Shown here one piece after another: positions 48,115 to 58,778 of a stretch of DNA of 64,000 nt. Each line of letters starts with the position of its first letter. The stretch's first letter is position 1. The translations under genes were made by a program, and so were the position numbers. The notes below the pieces were generated by a model that saw nothing but the letters and a program-made list of their open reading frames with translations, had not been told where the DNA came from and did no database searches. Origin of the DNA: Gammaproteobacteria bacterium (GTDB taxonomy: Bacteria; Pseudomonadota; Gammaproteobacteria; Pseudomonadales; Pseudomonadaceae); NCBI GenBank assembly GCA_903970465.1, contig CAJCIO010000016.1, positions 20,560 to 84,559 of the forward strand, written 5' to 3'.

Positions 48115-49491
48115 TCAGGCCGAAGCCTGGCCCGTCCACTTGCCATGGGGGATTGGCAGCTCGCGCGACTCGCCACGGCCAATCGGATAGTAGGTAAAGC
48201 CCTTGAGCTTCATGCGCTCGGCGTCGTACAGGTTGCGGCCGTCGAAAATCAGCGGCGCGGCCAGACGCCGCTCCAGCATCTCGAAGTCAGGCGCTTTGAA
48301 CTGTTGCCATTCGGTACAGATGATCAGCGCATCAGCCCCGCTCAAGGCGGCTTCCGGCGTCCCCATCAGGTGCAACTGCGGGTGTTCGCCGTAGATCAGT
48401 TGCGTCTGGTGCATGGCTTCAGGGTCGAAGGCGCGCACATGGGCGCCGGCCTCGAACAATGCCTCCATCAGCTCCCGGCTCGGGGCGTCGCGCATGTCGT
48501 CGGTGTTGGGCTTGAACGCCAGGCCCCAGAGGGCGAAGGTCCTGCCCTTCAGATCACCCTTGTAATAGGCGTTGACCCGTTCGAACAGCTTGTGTTTCTG
48601 GCGCTGGTTGATCGCTTCGACCGCTTGCAGCAAGTCGCTCGAGCAATTGGCCGCTTCGGCGCTGTGGATCAGGGCGCGCATGTCCTTGGGGAAGCACGAG
48701 CCGCCATAGCCGCAGCCGGCGTAGATGAAGTCGTAGCCGATGCGCGAGTCGGCACCGATGCCCTGGCGTACCGACTCGATGTCGGCGCCCAGATGCTCGG
48801 CCAGTTCGGCGATCTGGTTGATGAAGCTGATCTTGGTGGCGAGCATGCAGTTGGCGGCGTACTTGGTCAGCTCGGCGCTGCGCAGGTCCATGAACATGAT
48901 GCGATCGTGGTTGCGGTTGAACGGCGCGTACAGTTCGCGCATCACCTCGCGTACTTCCTCGCGCTCGCAGCCGATGACGATACGGTCCGGCCGGCGGCAG
49001 TCGTTGACGGCCGAGCCTTCCTTGAGGAATTCCGGATTGGACACGATATCGAAGTCCAGGCGGCGACCGCTGGCCGCCAGCGCCTTGTCGATGTGCGCGC
49101 GCAGGGCATCACCGGTGCCGACGGGCACGGTGGATTTCTCGACCACGATCAACGGCTCGGTGCGGTGACGAGCAATGGCATCGCCCACCGAAAACACGTA
49201 TTTGAGGTCTGCAGAACCGTCGTCGCCCGATGGCGTACCCACGGCGATGAACAACACCCTACCGTGCTCGGCCGCGAGCTTTTCATCGGTGGTGAAACGC
49301 AGGCGCTTGTTGGCCAGGTTGTCTTTGACCAGTTCGGCAAGGCCCGGCTCGAAGATGCTTACCTGGCCCTGTTCGAGCAGCTTGACCTTTGCCTCATCGA
49401 CATCCATGCAGAGCACGTCATGGCCGACTTCCGCCAGGATGGTGGCTTGTACAAGGCCGACATAGCCACTACCGATTACACTGATTTTCAT
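48115..49491 (-). CDS. ugd: UDP-glucose 6-dehydrogenase
   Basis: 458 aa. The NAD-binding VIGSGYVGL lies at residues 5-13, and the catalytic cysteine in YGGSCFPKDMRAL at about residue 265. It oxidises UDP-glucose to UDP-glucuronate, the starting substrate of ArnA. It is the last gene of the arn operon, 9 bp after arnF, and ends at the shared terminator. Confidence 0.96.
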   Translation of the reverse strand: MKISVIGSGYVGLVQATILAEVGHDVLCMDVDEAKVKLLEQGQVSIFEPGLAELVKDNLANKRLRFTTDEKLAAEHGRVLFIAVGTPSGDDGSADLKYVFSVGDAIARHRTEPLIVVEKSTVPVGTGDALRAHIDKALAASGRRLDFDIVSNPEFLKEGSAVNDCRRPDRIVIGCEREEVREVMRELYAPFNRNHDRIMFMDLRSAELTKYAANCMLATKISFINQIAELAEHLGADIESVRQGIGADSRIGYDFIYAGCGYGGSCFPKDMRALIHSAEAANCSSDLLQAVEAINQRQKHKLFERVNAYYKGDLKGRTFALWGLAFKPNTDDMRDAPSRELMEALFEAGAHVRAFDPEAMHQTQLIYGEHPQLHLMGTPEAALSGADALIICTEWQQFKAPDFEMLERRLAAPLIFDGRNLYDAERMKLKGFTYYPIGRGESRELPIPHGKWTGQASA

Positions 49492-49500
49492 GCGCGGATC

Positions 49501-49902
49501 CTAAGGCTCGATACGGGGTGTGCGTCTTGAATTGATGGTCAGGACGCCGAGGATGACCAAGGTCACTCCCAGGGTTTTGAAAGCGGAAAAGCCTTCGTGG
49601 AACGCCGGAACACTGGCGGCCAGCAGATAGACCAGCGCGTAGCTGATGCTCAGCAGGGAATAGGCGCGGCCCAGCGGCAGGTCCCGCAGCGCCATCAGCC
49701 AGCAGCCCATGGAGAGCGCGTAGGCGAAGATGGCGCCGGCGACGATGGCCAGGTCCTGATACGACAGGGCGCTCTGATTGAACGCCTGCAGCCACAGGCT
49801 GGGCGCCGGCAGCCGCGCCATGCTCCAGCGCATCCCCAACTGGGCACCGCTGACCAGCAACACGCTGCCCATGGCAAAGCTCAAACCGCGCTGCAGGCTC
49901 AT
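49501..49902 (-). CDS. arnF: 4-amino-4-deoxy-L-arabinose-phosphoundecaprenol flippase subunit ArnF
   Basis: 133 aa with four hydrophobic helices of the EmrE/small multidrug resistance fold ([21 protein letters not shown] is the conserved block). With ArnE it moves the aminoarabinose lipid carrier across the inner membrane. I chose the ATG at 49902, which overlaps the arnE stop by 4 bp; an ATG three codons earlier is also possible. Confidence 0.9.
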   Translation of the reverse strand: MSLQRGLSFAMGSVLLVSGAQLGMRWSMARLPAPSLWLQAFNQSALSYQDLAIVAGAIFAYALSMGCWLMALRDLPLGRAYSLLSISYALVYLLAASVPAFHEGFSAFKTLGVTLVILGVLTINSRRTPRIEP

Positions 49903-50249
49903 ACCTGCCATCCCAGACACAATACGCCGAGCATGATCAGGCCCACGCCCAGCCAATGACGCCGGTCGATGTGCTCCTTGAACAGGAAGCGTGCAGCCAG
50001 GGTAATCAGCACGAAGTTCAAGCTCAGCATCGGGTAGGCGATGCTCACTTCCAAATGCTGCAGAACCAGCAGCCAGAGCAGCAGCCCCAGGCCCAGGCTG
50101 GCGAGCGCCAACCACAGCCAACCGCTGCTCAATTTGCCCAGCAGGCCGGGCTTGGCATGGGCGCCGCGCCAGCTCTCGACGGCATGTTTCTGTGCGATCT
50201 GGCCCAGGCAGGTGAGCAGGCAGGCGACCAACAGCAGGACGAAAATCAT
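49899..50249 (-). CDS. arnE: 4-amino-4-deoxy-L-arabinose-phosphoundecaprenol flippase subunit ArnE
   Basis: 116 aa with three to four membrane helices ([20 protein letters not shown] at the start, [20 protein letters not shown] in the middle). It is the partner of ArnF in the heteromeric flippase. It overlaps arnT and arnF by 4 bp at either end. Confidence 0.92.
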   Translation of the reverse strand: MIFVLLLVACLLTCLGQIAQKHAVESWRGAHAKPGLLGKLSSGWLWLALASLGLGLLLWLLVLQHLEVSIAYPMLSLNFVLITLAARFLFKEHIDRRHWLGVGLIMLGVLCLGWQV

Positions 50250-51895
50250 GGCGGCGTCTGGGCATAAACAAGGATCACCAGGCCGCCTTGTTCATAGCGC
50301 TTGGCGTCGGTGGGCAAGCGATTCAGTTCATGGTCTTCACCCTCGCCCTTGACGCGCATGATCACGCCCACGGACCCTGCCTTGCGCGCATCGATGATCC
50401 ATTGGCCGACGTTGTCGAGGGTAACGCGTCGATACTGGGTATCGGGGTAGTTGAGGCCGTAGTTGGCTTCGCCTTCGGTGTTGTAGAGAAATATCTCCGG
50501 CTTGGCGGTGTGCCAGGCCACGGCCGCCGCAGCCCCTAGTTCATTGGACATCAGGGTGTTCAGCTGTTTGAGCTCGGCGCTGTGCTGCGCGATAAAGGCA
50601 TCCGGGGTCTTGCGATTGACTACAGCAGCAGGCAGCACCGACGGCAGCACTGCCACCAGCAACCCCATGGCCAACGCCGGCGCCATCCAGCAGCGGACGG
50701 GCTTGAAACTGCTCACCAGGTTGGCGCCCGTCCACACCACCAGCACCGCGCAGATCAATGCCACATGCCAAGGCTCGTGGATGTAGATCGGCCGCTTGTG
50801 CTGCACCGCCGCCAGCATGCCCAGGCAGACAATGCCGAGGAGCGCGTTGAGCCCCGAGTTGAACCGCAAGGCACGGTGGCGACCGGCTTCGAGCGCCGCG
50901 ACCAGACTATGGCCCATCAACAGCGCCAGCGGCAGCATGCACGGCAGGATATAAGTGGGCAGTTTGCCTTTGGCCAGGCTCAGGAACACCAGCGGCAGCA
51001 GTAGCCACAGTGCCAGGAAAACGATGTTCGGCTGCACGCGCTGGCGCCAGCTGTGCTCCAGGGTCATGGGCAGCAGCGCGGCCCACGGCAGGCTCGACAG
51101 GACCAGCAACGGCAGGTAGAACCACATCGGTTCGGAATGCTGTGCGTCAGCGCCTGCGAAGCGCTGGATATGCTCGTGCCAGAAGAAGAAATGCCAGAAG
51201 TCCGGCTCCTGCAAGTGCACGATGATTGCCCACGGCAGGCAGGCCAGCACCGCTACCAGCACGGCGAGACATCCGTAGCGCAGCAGTTCGCCGAAGCGCT
51301 TCTGCCATATCATGTAAGGCACGGCGACCAGCACCGGCAGCGCCAGGGCCAGGAAACCCTTGGTCATCACGCCCATGCCGCAGGTCAGACCCACTGCCGC
51401 CCAGGCCCACAGGCGCGCGCAGCGGGTGTCGCTGTCGAACGCCCACCACAGGGCCAGGAAACTCAGGTTGACCCACAGCGTGAAAGGCGGATCGATATTG
51501 CTGTAGCCGGCCAGGCCGACGATCAGGCCAAAGCTCATGTACAGCACGGCGCAGGCCAGACTGCGGCGCGGATCGTGCCACAGGCGTTGGGCCATGAGGT
51601 AGGTCAGCAGCACGCTGAGGCCCAGGCTGAAGGCCGAGGCCACGCGCACGCCGAACAGGTTCTGGCCAAAAACGGCTTGCCCGGCGGCGATCATCCAATA
51701 GCCGGCCACCGGTTTTTCGAAATAGCGCAGGCCCATGAAGTGCGGCGAAGCCCAATGGCCAGTCAGGAGCATTTCCTGGCTGGCCTGGGCATAACGGGTT
51801 TCATCGGGTGCCCACAGGCCGTGGAACGACAGGGGGATCAGGTAAAACAGAGCGCACACGAACATCAACGATAGAACGGCCCGTTGTCGGGTCAT
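50246..51895 (-). CDS. arnT: Undecaprenyl phosphate-L-Ara4N transferase
   Basis: 549 aa, the same length as P. aeruginosa ArnT. The first periplasmic loop has [16 protein letters not shown], the catalytic DE(T)RYA motif. About 12-13 membrane helices are followed by a periplasmic C-terminal domain. It transfers aminoarabinose from the lipid carrier to lipid A phosphates in the periplasm, which lowers binding of polymyxin and cationic peptides. Confidence 0.96.
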   Translation of the reverse strand: MTRQRAVLSLMFVCALFYLIPLSFHGLWAPDETRYAQASQEMLLTGHWASPHFMGLRYFEKPVAGYWMIAAGQAVFGQNLFGVRVASAFSLGLSVLLTYLMAQRLWHDPRRSLACAVLYMSFGLIVGLAGYSNIDPPFTLWVNLSFLALWWAFDSDTRCARLWAWAAVGLTCGMGVMTKGFLALALPVLVAVPYMIWQKRFGELLRYGCLAVLVAVLACLPWAIIVHLQEPDFWHFFFWHEHIQRFAGADAQHSEPMWFYLPLLVLSSLPWAALLPMTLEHSWRQRVQPNIVFLALWLLLPLVFLSLAKGKLPTYILPCMLPLALLMGHSLVAALEAGRHRALRFNSGLNALLGIVCLGMLAAVQHKRPIYIHEPWHVALICAVLVVWTGANLVSSFKPVRCWMAPALAMGLLVAVLPSVLPAAVVNRKTPDAFIAQHSAELKQLNTLMSNELGAAAAVAWHTAKPEIFLYNTEGEANYGLNYPDTQYRRVTLDNVGQWIIDARKAGSVGVIMRVKGEGEDHELNRLPTDAKRYEQGGLVILVYAQTPP

Positions 51896-52779
51896 GGTTG
51901 TTGCACTCCCAGCCAGCCTTCACGGCCATCCAAGTGTCCGCGGCGCAGACGGCCCACGGGTATCGATTCTGTCTCGGTCGGTAGCATGTCTCCCAGCGGC
52001 GTGAAGTGGATGTCCTGGCGTTGCGCCTGTGCCAGTAACTGGCGAAAGGCCTCGGCGTACAGGATGCCCTCGACTTCGGCGTGGATGGTGTAGAGGTTCA
52101 GCGCCTGGGGCTGGAAGCGTTGCAGGATCCAGGCGTTGAACGCATCGCTGCTGACCTGCGGCCCGACCACCTCGTCGAAGGTGGGCAGATCGACCGGTAT
52201 CTGTACGGTGCCCGGCTGGCCGTCGGCCAACTGCGGACGAAAGATAGAGGTCCCGCGGCAATCGCTGTTGTAGCGAAAGCCGAAGGCCTGTTTGGCTTGC
52301 ACGACGCGCTCGTCGCTACGCCAGCCGGCGGTCGCCGAGCAATCGACGGCGCGGCCGAGAATATCGCTGAGGGTATCGACCCCGAGGCGAATCTGCTCGT
52401 GCAACTGGGCATCGCTCCAGCGCCCGGCGTTGGCTTGCCAGCCATGGTGGTCCCAGGCATGCAGGCCGACTTCATGACCGGCGTCCTGAGCCTGGCGCAT
52501 CAAGTGCCCCAAGTCGCGGCCGATCGGTTTGCCCGGCCAGGCGGTGCCGGCCAGGAGAATATCCCAACCGTACAGCCCAGCGGCATTGGAGCGCAGCATC
52601 TTCCAGAGGAACTGCGGCTTGATCAGTCGCCACAGATGCCGGCCCATGTTGTCCGGGCCGACACTGAAGAAGAACGTCGCCTTGACCTGAGCCTCGGCGA
52701 GCATATCGAGCAGCCGCGGCACCCCTTCACGGGTGCCTCGGTAGGTATCGACGTCGATGCGCAAACCTGCTTGCATCAA
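51892..52779 (-). CDS. arnD: 4-deoxy-4-formamido-L-arabinose-phosphoundecaprenol deformylase
   Basis: 295 aa NodB-type polysaccharide deacetylase. The [20 protein letters not shown] opening carries the catalytic Asp, and the [11 protein letters not shown] block the metal-binding histidines. It removes the formyl group after ArnC has loaded the sugar on the lipid carrier, which makes the step irreversible. It overlaps arnA and arnT by 4 bp. Confidence 0.95.
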   Translation of the reverse strand: MMQAGLRIDVDTYRGTREGVPRLLDMLAEAQVKATFFFSVGPDNMGRHLWRLIKPQFLWKMLRSNAAGLYGWDILLAGTAWPGKPIGRDLGHLMRQAQDAGHEVGLHAWDHHGWQANAGRWSDAQLHEQIRLGVDTLSDILGRAVDCSATAGWRSDERVVQAKQAFGFRYNSDCRGTSIFRPQLADGQPGTVQIPVDLPTFDEVVGPQVSSDAFNAWILQRFQPQALNLYTIHAEVEGILYAEAFRQLLAQAQRQDIHFTPLGDMLPTETESIPVGRLRRGHLDGREGWLGVQQP

Positions 52780-54767
52780 CGTTTGCCTTCTCGTTCCAGC
52801 ATGGCTTCGCGCAGGAAGAAGTCGAGGGTCTTGCCGATGGTCTCGCTCAGCTCCACCGTCGGTGCCCAGTTCAGCAGGCGGCGGGCGTTGTCGATGCTCG
52901 GCTTGCGATGCGACACGTCCTGGTAGCCGTTGCCGTAGAAAGTCTTGCTTTCGACTTCACGGAAACCGGCGAACGGCGGGAAGTTGCCGCGCAGCGGGTG
53001 CGCTTCGAATTGACGCAGCAGCTCTTCACCCAGTTGGCGGATGCTGGCTTCGTTGTCCGGATTGCCGATGTTGATGATCTGGTTGTTGCACACGCCGTTC
53101 TGGTTATCGATGATCCGCGCCAGTGCCTCGATACCGTCGGCCACGTCGGTGAAGCAGCGTTTTTGCGCGCCGCCGTCGACCAGGCGAATCGGAGTGCCTT
53201 CGACCAGGTGCAGAATCAGCTGAGTAATAGCGCGGGAGCTGCCGATACGGGCTGAATCCAGGCGGTCCAGACGCGGGCCCATCCAGTTGAACGGACGGAA
53301 CAGGGTGAACTTCAGGCCTTTGTCGCCGTACGCCCAGATAACGCGGTCCAGCAACTGCTTGGACACCGAGTAGATCCAGCGCTGCTTGTTGATCGGGCCG
53401 ACGATCAGGTTGGAAGTGTCTTCGTCGAAGTTCTGGTCCTGGCACATGCCATAGACTTCAGAGGTGGACGGGAAGATCACGCGCTTGTTGTACTTGACGC
53501 AATAGCGAACGATCTTGAGGTTTTCTTCGAAGTCCAGCTCGAATACCCGCAGCGGGTTGCGGGTGTATTCGATCGGCGTGGCGATTGCCACCAGCGGCAG
53601 AACCACGTCGCACTTCTTGATGTGGTATTCGATCCACTCGGAGTGGATGCTGATGTCGCCTTCGACGAAGTGGAAACGCGGGTGGCTGCGCAGGCGTTCG
53701 ATGGCATCGGAGCCGATGTCCAGGCCAAACACTTCATAGCGCTCGTCCTGCAGCAGGCGCTCGGACAAGTGGTTGCCGATGAAGCCGTTCACGCCGAGGA
53801 TGAGCACGCGAGTCAGGCGCGCTGGACGGCGATTCTGGGTGCTGATCAGGCGGGAGCCTTCGACCAGGCCCAGCTCGTTGGCCAGCTGTGCGCCACTGAG
53901 GAACAGCCCGGCGTCGCCACGCTGGCCAGCGGTGATTACCAACGAATCCTGGCCGCAGGCGATGCGCAGCGGGTTGGCGCTGATGACCTGGCCCGGTGTG
54001 TTGCCGTCGTTGCCGGCCACGACCTGGGCGTTCCACACGATCAGTTTGTTTTCGCCCACGGCGCAGAAGGCGCCTGGGTACGGCTGGGTGACTGCGCGCA
54101 CGAGGTTGAACAGCTTCTCGGCGGGCTGGTTCCAGTCGATCAGGCCATCAGCCGCAGTGCGGCGCCCGTAGTAGCTGCCTTTGTTGATGTCTTGCGGGGT
54201 TTCCTTGAGGGTGCCTGCCGCCAGTTGTGGCAGGGCATCCTTGAGCAGGGCAGCGGCGGCTTCGCGCAACTTGCCATGCAGGGTCAGGGCATTGTCTGTG
54301 CGCTCGATGACGACGCGCTGCTGTGCGGCGATGTCGCCGGCATCGGCGCGCTTGACCATGCGATGCAGGGTCACGCCGGTTTCGGTCTCGCCGTTGACCA
54401 GCACCCAGTTGGCCGGTGCGCGACCACGGTAGTGAGGCAGCAGCGAACCATGCAGGTTGTAGGCACCGCGCGGGAACGAGCTCAGCACGTCATCGTTGAG
54501 CAGGTTGCGGTAGTAGAACGAAAAACCGATGTCGGCGCCCAGCTTGCGGATGCGCTCGATCCAGATCGGGTGATTGACGTCTTCTGGCGCGTGCACAGCG
54601 ATACCTTTGACGGCGCACAGTTGCGCAACCGAACCGTAGAAGGCGTTTTCCTTGGGGTCATCGGCATGGGTGAACACGGCCGTGATGTCGTAGCCGGCGT
54701 CCAGCAAGGCTTGAATCCCGGCACAGCCGATATCGTGGTAGGCAAAAACAACGGCTTTCAAAGTCAT
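52776..54767 (-). CDS. arnA: Bifunctional UDP-GlcA decarboxylase / UDP-Ara4N formyltransferase
   Basis: 663 aa. Residues 1 to about 305 are the formyltransferase, with catalytic N104, H106 ([12 protein letters not shown]) and D142 (RADAGD). Residues about 315-663 are the decarboxylase, an SDR with [12 protein letters not shown] and YSVSKQ. The C-terminal half oxidatively decarboxylates UDP-glucuronate to the 4-keto-pentose, and the N-terminal half formylates UDP-Ara4N made by ArnB. Both domains look intact. Confidence 0.97.
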   Translation of the reverse strand: MTLKAVVFAYHDIGCAGIQALLDAGYDITAVFTHADDPKENAFYGSVAQLCAVKGIAVHAPEDVNHPIWIERIRKLGADIGFSFYYRNLLNDDVLSSFPRGAYNLHGSLLPHYRGRAPANWVLVNGETETGVTLHRMVKRADAGDIAAQQRVVIERTDNALTLHGKLREAAAALLKDALPQLAAGTLKETPQDINKGSYYGRRTAADGLIDWNQPAEKLFNLVRAVTQPYPGAFCAVGENKLIVWNAQVVAGNDGNTPGQVISANPLRIACGQDSLVITAGQRGDAGLFLSGAQLANELGLVEGSRLISTQNRRPARLTRVLILGVNGFIGNHLSERLLQDERYEVFGLDIGSDAIERLRSHPRFHFVEGDISIHSEWIEYHIKKCDVVLPLVAIATPIEYTRNPLRVFELDFEENLKIVRYCVKYNKRVIFPSTSEVYGMCQDQNFDEDTSNLIVGPINKQRWIYSVSKQLLDRVIWAYGDKGLKFTLFRPFNWMGPRLDRLDSARIGSSRAITQLILHLVEGTPIRLVDGGAQKRCFTDVADGIEALARIIDNQNGVCNNQIINIGNPDNEASIRQLGEELLRQFEAHPLRGNFPPFAGFREVESKTFYGNGYQDVSHRKPSIDNARRLLNWAPTVELSETIGKTLDFFLREAMLEREGKR

Positions 54768-55777
54768 GACGCAGCCTTGGTGGTGGAGTTGGCAGAAGAA
54801 GGTTGGGTGTCGCGCACGGGTGCCTTGGCAGGATTGCGCAGCACTCGTTCGATAAAGAAGCGTGGGCGGGCGCGTACATCGCTGTACATGCGCCCCAGGT
54901 ACTCGCCCAGCAGGCCCATGCCGATGAACTGGCCACCGGTGAACACGAACAAGACGGCGAACAGCACGAAGCTGCCTTCACCGGCCCAATGGGCGCCGAA
55001 CATCAGCCGCAGGGTGATCAGGACAAAGGCGAACACCACACCCAGGAACGCCATGATGAAACCGACGATGCTGAGCATGCGCAGCGGCGTGGTGGTCATG
55101 CAGGTGACCAGGTCGAACATCAGGTTGACCAGGCGCATCGGGCTGTACTTGGAGTCGCCGTGTTCGCGCTCGGCGTGCTGTACCAGCACCTCGGTGGTGT
55201 GGCGGGCGAAGCTGTTGGCCAGGATCGGGATGAAGGTACTGCGCTCGCGGCAGGACAGCATGGCGTCGACCACCGAACGGCGGTAGGCGCGCAACATGCA
55301 GCCGTAGTCGCTCATGGCCACGCCGGTGGAGCGCTGCACGGCCTTGTTGATCAGCTTCGACGGCCAGCGGCGCAGGGCCGAGTCCTGGCGGTTGTTGCGC
55401 ACCGTGGCGACCACGTCGTAGCCCAGGCGGGCCTGTTCGAGCAGGCGCGGGATCTCTTCGGGCGGGTTCTGCAGGTCGGCGTCGAGGGTGATTACCAGAT
55501 CGCCTTTGGACTCTTCGAAGCCGGCCATGATGGCGGCGTGCTGACCGTAGTTGCGGTTGAGGATCACCGCGACCACCTGGCTGCCTTCGCGAGCGGCGGC
55601 ACGCAAAAGCATTTCGGCGGAATCGTCGCGGCTGCCGTCGTCGACCAGCACGATCTCGTATTCGCAGTCGAGCTGCGCGCAGGCGGCTTCGGTGCGGCGC
55701 AGCAGTTCAGGCAGGCTTTGTTCTTCGTTATAGACCGGGATGACGATCGAAACGCTATTGATTGGGTAAGGTCTCAC
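54764..55777 (-). CDS. arnC: Undecaprenyl-phosphate Ara4FN transferase
   Basis: 337 aa GT2 glycosyltransferase. An N-terminal GT-A domain ([50 protein letters not shown]) precedes two membrane helices near residues 235-305. It transfers Ara4-formyl-N to undecaprenyl phosphate on the cytoplasmic side. It overlaps arnB and arnA by 4 bp. Confidence 0.96.
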   Translation of the reverse strand: MRPYPINSVSIVIPVYNEEQSLPELLRRTEAACAQLDCEYEIVLVDDGSRDDSAEMLLRAAAREGSQVVAVILNRNYGQHAAIMAGFEESKGDLVITLDADLQNPPEEIPRLLEQARLGYDVVATVRNNRQDSALRRWPSKLINKAVQRSTGVAMSDYGCMLRAYRRSVVDAMLSCRERSTFIPILANSFARHTTEVLVQHAEREHGDSKYSPMRLVNLMFDLVTCMTTTPLRMLSIVGFIMAFLGVVFAFVLITLRLMFGAHWAGEGSFVLFAVLFVFTGGQFIGMGLLGEYLGRMYSDVRARPRFFIERVLRNPAKAPVRDTQPSSANSTTKAAS

Positions 55778-56922
55778 GGGCGACGTCCGAGGGTTGTTTC
55801 AATGGCGCAGGCGACACGCTCGACATCGTCGAGGGTCATGTCGGGGAACAGCGGAATCGAGCACAGACGTGCCGAGTTCCACTCGGTGGCGGGCAGCTTC
55901 ACGTTCGGGAAGCGCTCGCGGTACCAGGTGTGCAGGTGCGTAGCGATGAAATGGATGCCGGTACCGATGCCTTGCTCCTGCAGGCCTTTCATGAAGGCTT
56001 CGCGGTCGATGCCGCAGCGCTCGGGATCGACGCGCACTATGTACAAGTGCCAGGCATGCTGCTGTGGATAGCTCGGCAACTGCAATGATTCGATCGGCAG
56101 CTCTGCCAGGCGTTGCTGGTAGGCGTCGGCAAGCCTTGCGCGCTGAGCGTTGATCTCGTCCAGACGTTTGAGCTGCACCAGGGCGATGGCGGCGTTGATA
56201 TCGGCCAGGTTGTATTTGAAGCCCGGCTCCATGACCTGTGCCTGGGGCTTGCGGCCATGGGTCATGCGGTCGTAGGCGTCGACGCCCAGGCCGTGAAATT
56301 TGAGCATGCGCACGCGATCGGCAAAGGCCTGGTCGTCACTCACGAACATCGCGCCTTCGGCACAGGTCATGTTCTTGATGGCATGGAAGGAGAAGATCGC
56401 CGTGCCTTGCTGGCCGATGCGGCGGCCGCGGTACTGGGTACCGGCCGCGTGGGCGGCATCCTCGATGACCTTGATGCCATGCCGATCGGCCAGCGCGTAG
56501 AGCGGGTCGAGGTCGAACGCCGCGCCAGCGTAATGCACCGGGATCATCGCTTTGGTACGCGGGGTGATGGCCGCCTCGAAGGCGCTGACGTCGCTCATCA
56601 ATGTATCGCGATCGACATCGATGAACACTGGCGTAGCGCCCAACAGGCAGATCATGTTGGCGGTGGACACCCAGGTCTGCGACGGGGTGATGACTTCATC
56701 GCCCGGGCCGATACCGAGCGCCAGTAGCGCGATATGCATGCCGCCGGTGGCCGAGGACAAGGCGACGGCATGCTGGGCGCCGACGTATTCGGCGAACTGC
56801 TGTTCAAGTTCCTGGGCCTTGGGCCCGGTGGTGATCCAGCCGGAGCGCAATACCTGCTCGACGGCGGCGATTTCCTCATCGCCCATGCTAGGGCGCGAGA
56901 AGGGCAGAAAACTTTGGCTCAT
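55774..56922 (-). CDS. arnB: UDP-4-amino-4-deoxy-L-arabinose aminotransferase
   Basis: 382 aa DegT/DnrJ/EryC1 family PLP enzyme. The PLP lysine K183 lies in [14 protein letters not shown], and the cofactor-binding block is [16 protein letters not shown]. It transaminates the UDP-4-keto-pentose made by ArnA to UDP-L-Ara4N, with glutamate as donor. It is the first gene of the operon; the promoter should lie in the 428-bp gap upstream. Confidence 0.96.
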   Translation of the reverse strand: MSQSFLPFSRPSMGDEEIAAVEQVLRSGWITTGPKAQELEQQFAEYVGAQHAVALSSATGGMHIALLALGIGPGDEVITPSQTWVSTANMICLLGATPVFIDVDRDTLMSDVSAFEAAITPRTKAMIPVHYAGAAFDLDPLYALADRHGIKVIEDAAHAAGTQYRGRRIGQQGTAIFSFHAIKNMTCAEGAMFVSDDQAFADRVRMLKFHGLGVDAYDRMTHGRKPQAQVMEPGFKYNLADINAAIALVQLKRLDEINAQRARLADAYQQRLAELPIESLQLPSYPQQHAWHLYIVRVDPERCGIDREAFMKGLQEQGIGTGIHFIATHLHTWYRERFPNVKLPATEWNSARLCSIPLFPDMTLDDVERVACAIETTLGRRP

Positions 56923-57350
56923 GGCATTCCTTCAGGCTAGGTTTCGCAGGCAACTATCGCCCATTCGCAGCAGGCTCGATGCCCATGTAAAGCGTAGCGG
57001 TATGTAACTGTAAGTCTAGGCCAAGTCCGGTTGCAGACCGGTTACCGGATCATTCGATGGCTGACGGCCCGGCTGTTGGCGCGATGGTAGCTCGCTCTGC
57101 CAGTAGGGGAAATACGCCCGATGCTGAGTTTTAAAGTTGTTCAGCCACCGTTCATGTTGGGCGCAATCTAGGGCCGCTGCGGTACGTTTGCGGTGAAGCG
57201 TTTGTCAAAAATATGTCGACACACTTTGAATCATAATGAAGTTTGTATCGGCCGGGGCTATGTTAATTCGTTGCATTGCTTATAATTGCCTGGCTATCTA
57301 AATAATAAGCCTGCCGAGCCGTTCAGGCAGGCGCTCAAGCGAGTCCGTTC
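56923..57350. other. Divergent control region of arnB and the MFS gene
   Basis: The 428-bp gap is A+T-rich between about 57190 and 57300. A forward TATAAT at 57281-57286 and a hairpin (GCCTGCC / GGCAGGC, 57309-57332) lie in the MFS leader. I looked for a PmrA-type box (two CTTAA-like half-sites) for arnB and found none I would defend. No RNA gene or open frame is evident. Confidence 0.5.
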
Positions 57351-58592
57351 ATGTCAGACGTTCGCCCTGTGGCAATCCCCGTTGTATCCCCTATCGTCAA
57401 ACCGCCCCTCTGGCTGCTGGTCATGATTACCATCAGCGGCACACTCGCCATGCACATGTTCGTTCCGGCGTTGCCGGCGGCGGCGCGGGCCTTCGATGTC
57501 AGCCCGGCGGCGATGCAGATGACCATCAGTATCTATATCCTCGGCCTGGCAGCCGGCCAGTTGGTGTACGGTCCGCTGTCCGATGGCCTGGGGCGGCGGC
57601 CCATGTTGCTGTTTGGACTGGCGTTGTATACCGCAGGCAGCCTTCTCGCAGCGCTTGCCGGTGATGTCCATACTCTGATCGCGGCGCGCTTGCTGCAGGC
57701 CTTGGGCGGCTGCGCGGGGCTGGCGCTGGGGCGCGCCATGGTGCGCGATACCTCGACCATCGATGACTCGGTACGCGACCTGGCAATGCTCAATCTGATG
57801 GTCATGGCCGGCCCCGGACTGGCGCCGCTGGTGGGCTCGCTGCTGTCTGTGCATTTCGGCTGGCGGTCGATTTTCGTGGTGCTGGGCTGCATGGGGCTGG
57901 TGACGTTGCTGTTCAGCTGGCGGCATTTGCCGGAGACCAGTCGGCCGTCCGGTGAAGTCAGCCTCAAGGCCTTGTTGCGCGATTATTCGCGGCTGCTGCG
58001 TTTGCCCTCGTTTGTCGGCTATGCGCTGGGCGGTGGCTGCACCACGACGTCGATGTATGGCTTCATTGCGGCGGCGCCATTCATCTTCGTCGATGAGTTG
58101 CACCGGCCATTGCAGGAAGTGGGGGTGTACCTGGGGATGTTGATCATCGGCATGTTCGTCGGCAATGCCCTGACGCGGCGGTTGATTCGCGTGGTGCGGC
58201 TGGAGCGCTTGTTGCTGGTGGGTAATCTGATCGGCCTGGGCAGCGCCCTGACCTTGCTGGCCGTGGTGTTGCTCGGGGCGGTGAGTGTGCTCACGGTGAT
58301 GATCCCGATCTGCCTGTTGACCCTGGGGGCAGGGCTGGCGAGCCCGGCGGCGATGACCAAGGCCCTGAGCGTGGATGCCCATCTGGTGGGCTCGGCGGCG
58401 GGTTTCTATGGCTTCTCGCAGATGTTGGTGGGAGTGCTGTCAACCAGCGCGGTAGGCCTGGGCCGTGATCCGGCACTGGCGGCCGCGACGGTGCTCAGTA
58501 TTGCTGCGGTATTGGGTTTGACGGGGTTCTGGATTGGCGTGAAGAACGAGCGCAAGGATCGGACTGCGGACAGTCTGGCTGTTCGGCCGTAG
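57351..58592 (+). CDS. Bcr/CflA-family multidrug MFS transporter
   Basis: 413 aa, about 12 membrane helices. Typical Bcr/CflA blocks are MHMFVPALPAAARAFDVSPAAMQ near the N-terminus, YGPLSDGLGRRPMLLFGLAL (motif A, about 68-87), and RLLQALGGCAGLALGRAMVRD. It probably exports drugs or metabolites from the cytoplasm. It is divergent from arnB. The leader holds a small hairpin that could affect its expression. Confidence 0.9.
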   Translation: MSDVRPVAIPVVSPIVKPPLWLLVMITISGTLAMHMFVPALPAAARAFDVSPAAMQMTISIYILGLAAGQLVYGPLSDGLGRRPMLLFGLALYTAGSLLAALAGDVHTLIAARLLQALGGCAGLALGRAMVRDTSTIDDSVRDLAMLNLMVMAGPGLAPLVGSLLSVHFGWRSIFVVLGCMGLVTLLFSWRHLPETSRPSGEVSLKALLRDYSRLLRLPSFVGYALGGGCTTTSMYGFIAAAPFIFVDELHRPLQEVGVYLGMLIIGMFVGNALTRRLIRVVRLERLLLVGNLIGLGSALTLLAVVLLGAVSVLTVMIPICLLTLGAGLASPAAMTKALSVDAHLVGSAAGFYGFSQMLVGVLSTSAVGLGRDPALAAATVLSIAAVLGLTGFWIGVKNERKDRTADSLAVRP

Positions 58593-58607
58593 TGGTTGGC
58601 GATCTTG

Positions 58608-58764
58608 CGGGCCTCTTCGCGGGCAAGCCTTGCTCCCACAAATGTACGGCTCACTATTGTGTGAGCCTTGCTGCCACAAATGTGAGGCTGACTATGGAGG
58701 GAGCCTTGCTGCCACAAATGTGAGGCTGAGTATTGTGGGAGCAAGGCTTGCCCGCGAAGGGGCC
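58608..58764. repeat. REP pair enclosing a 38-bp tandem repeat
   Basis: The left arm GCCTCTTCGCGGGCAAGCCT (58611-58630) and the right arm AGGCTTGCCCGCGAAGGGGC (58744-58763) are inverted. Between them lie three 38-bp tandem units (58627-58664, 58665-58702, 58703-58740). Units 2 and 3 differ at four positions, and unit 1 differs more. It lies between the convergent MFS and cytochrome genes. Confidence 0.9.
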
Positions 58765-58778
58765 GGCAAGCCGATCGA

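Noticed and set aside
53622..55286. 554-codon forward open frame across arnA and arnC
   Set aside because: It runs antisense across the junction of two well-defined arn genes and has shadow-like composition.
56923..57350. PmrA box for the arn operon
   Set aside because: Only isolated TTTAA-like words are present; no pair of half-sites at the right spacing could be defended.
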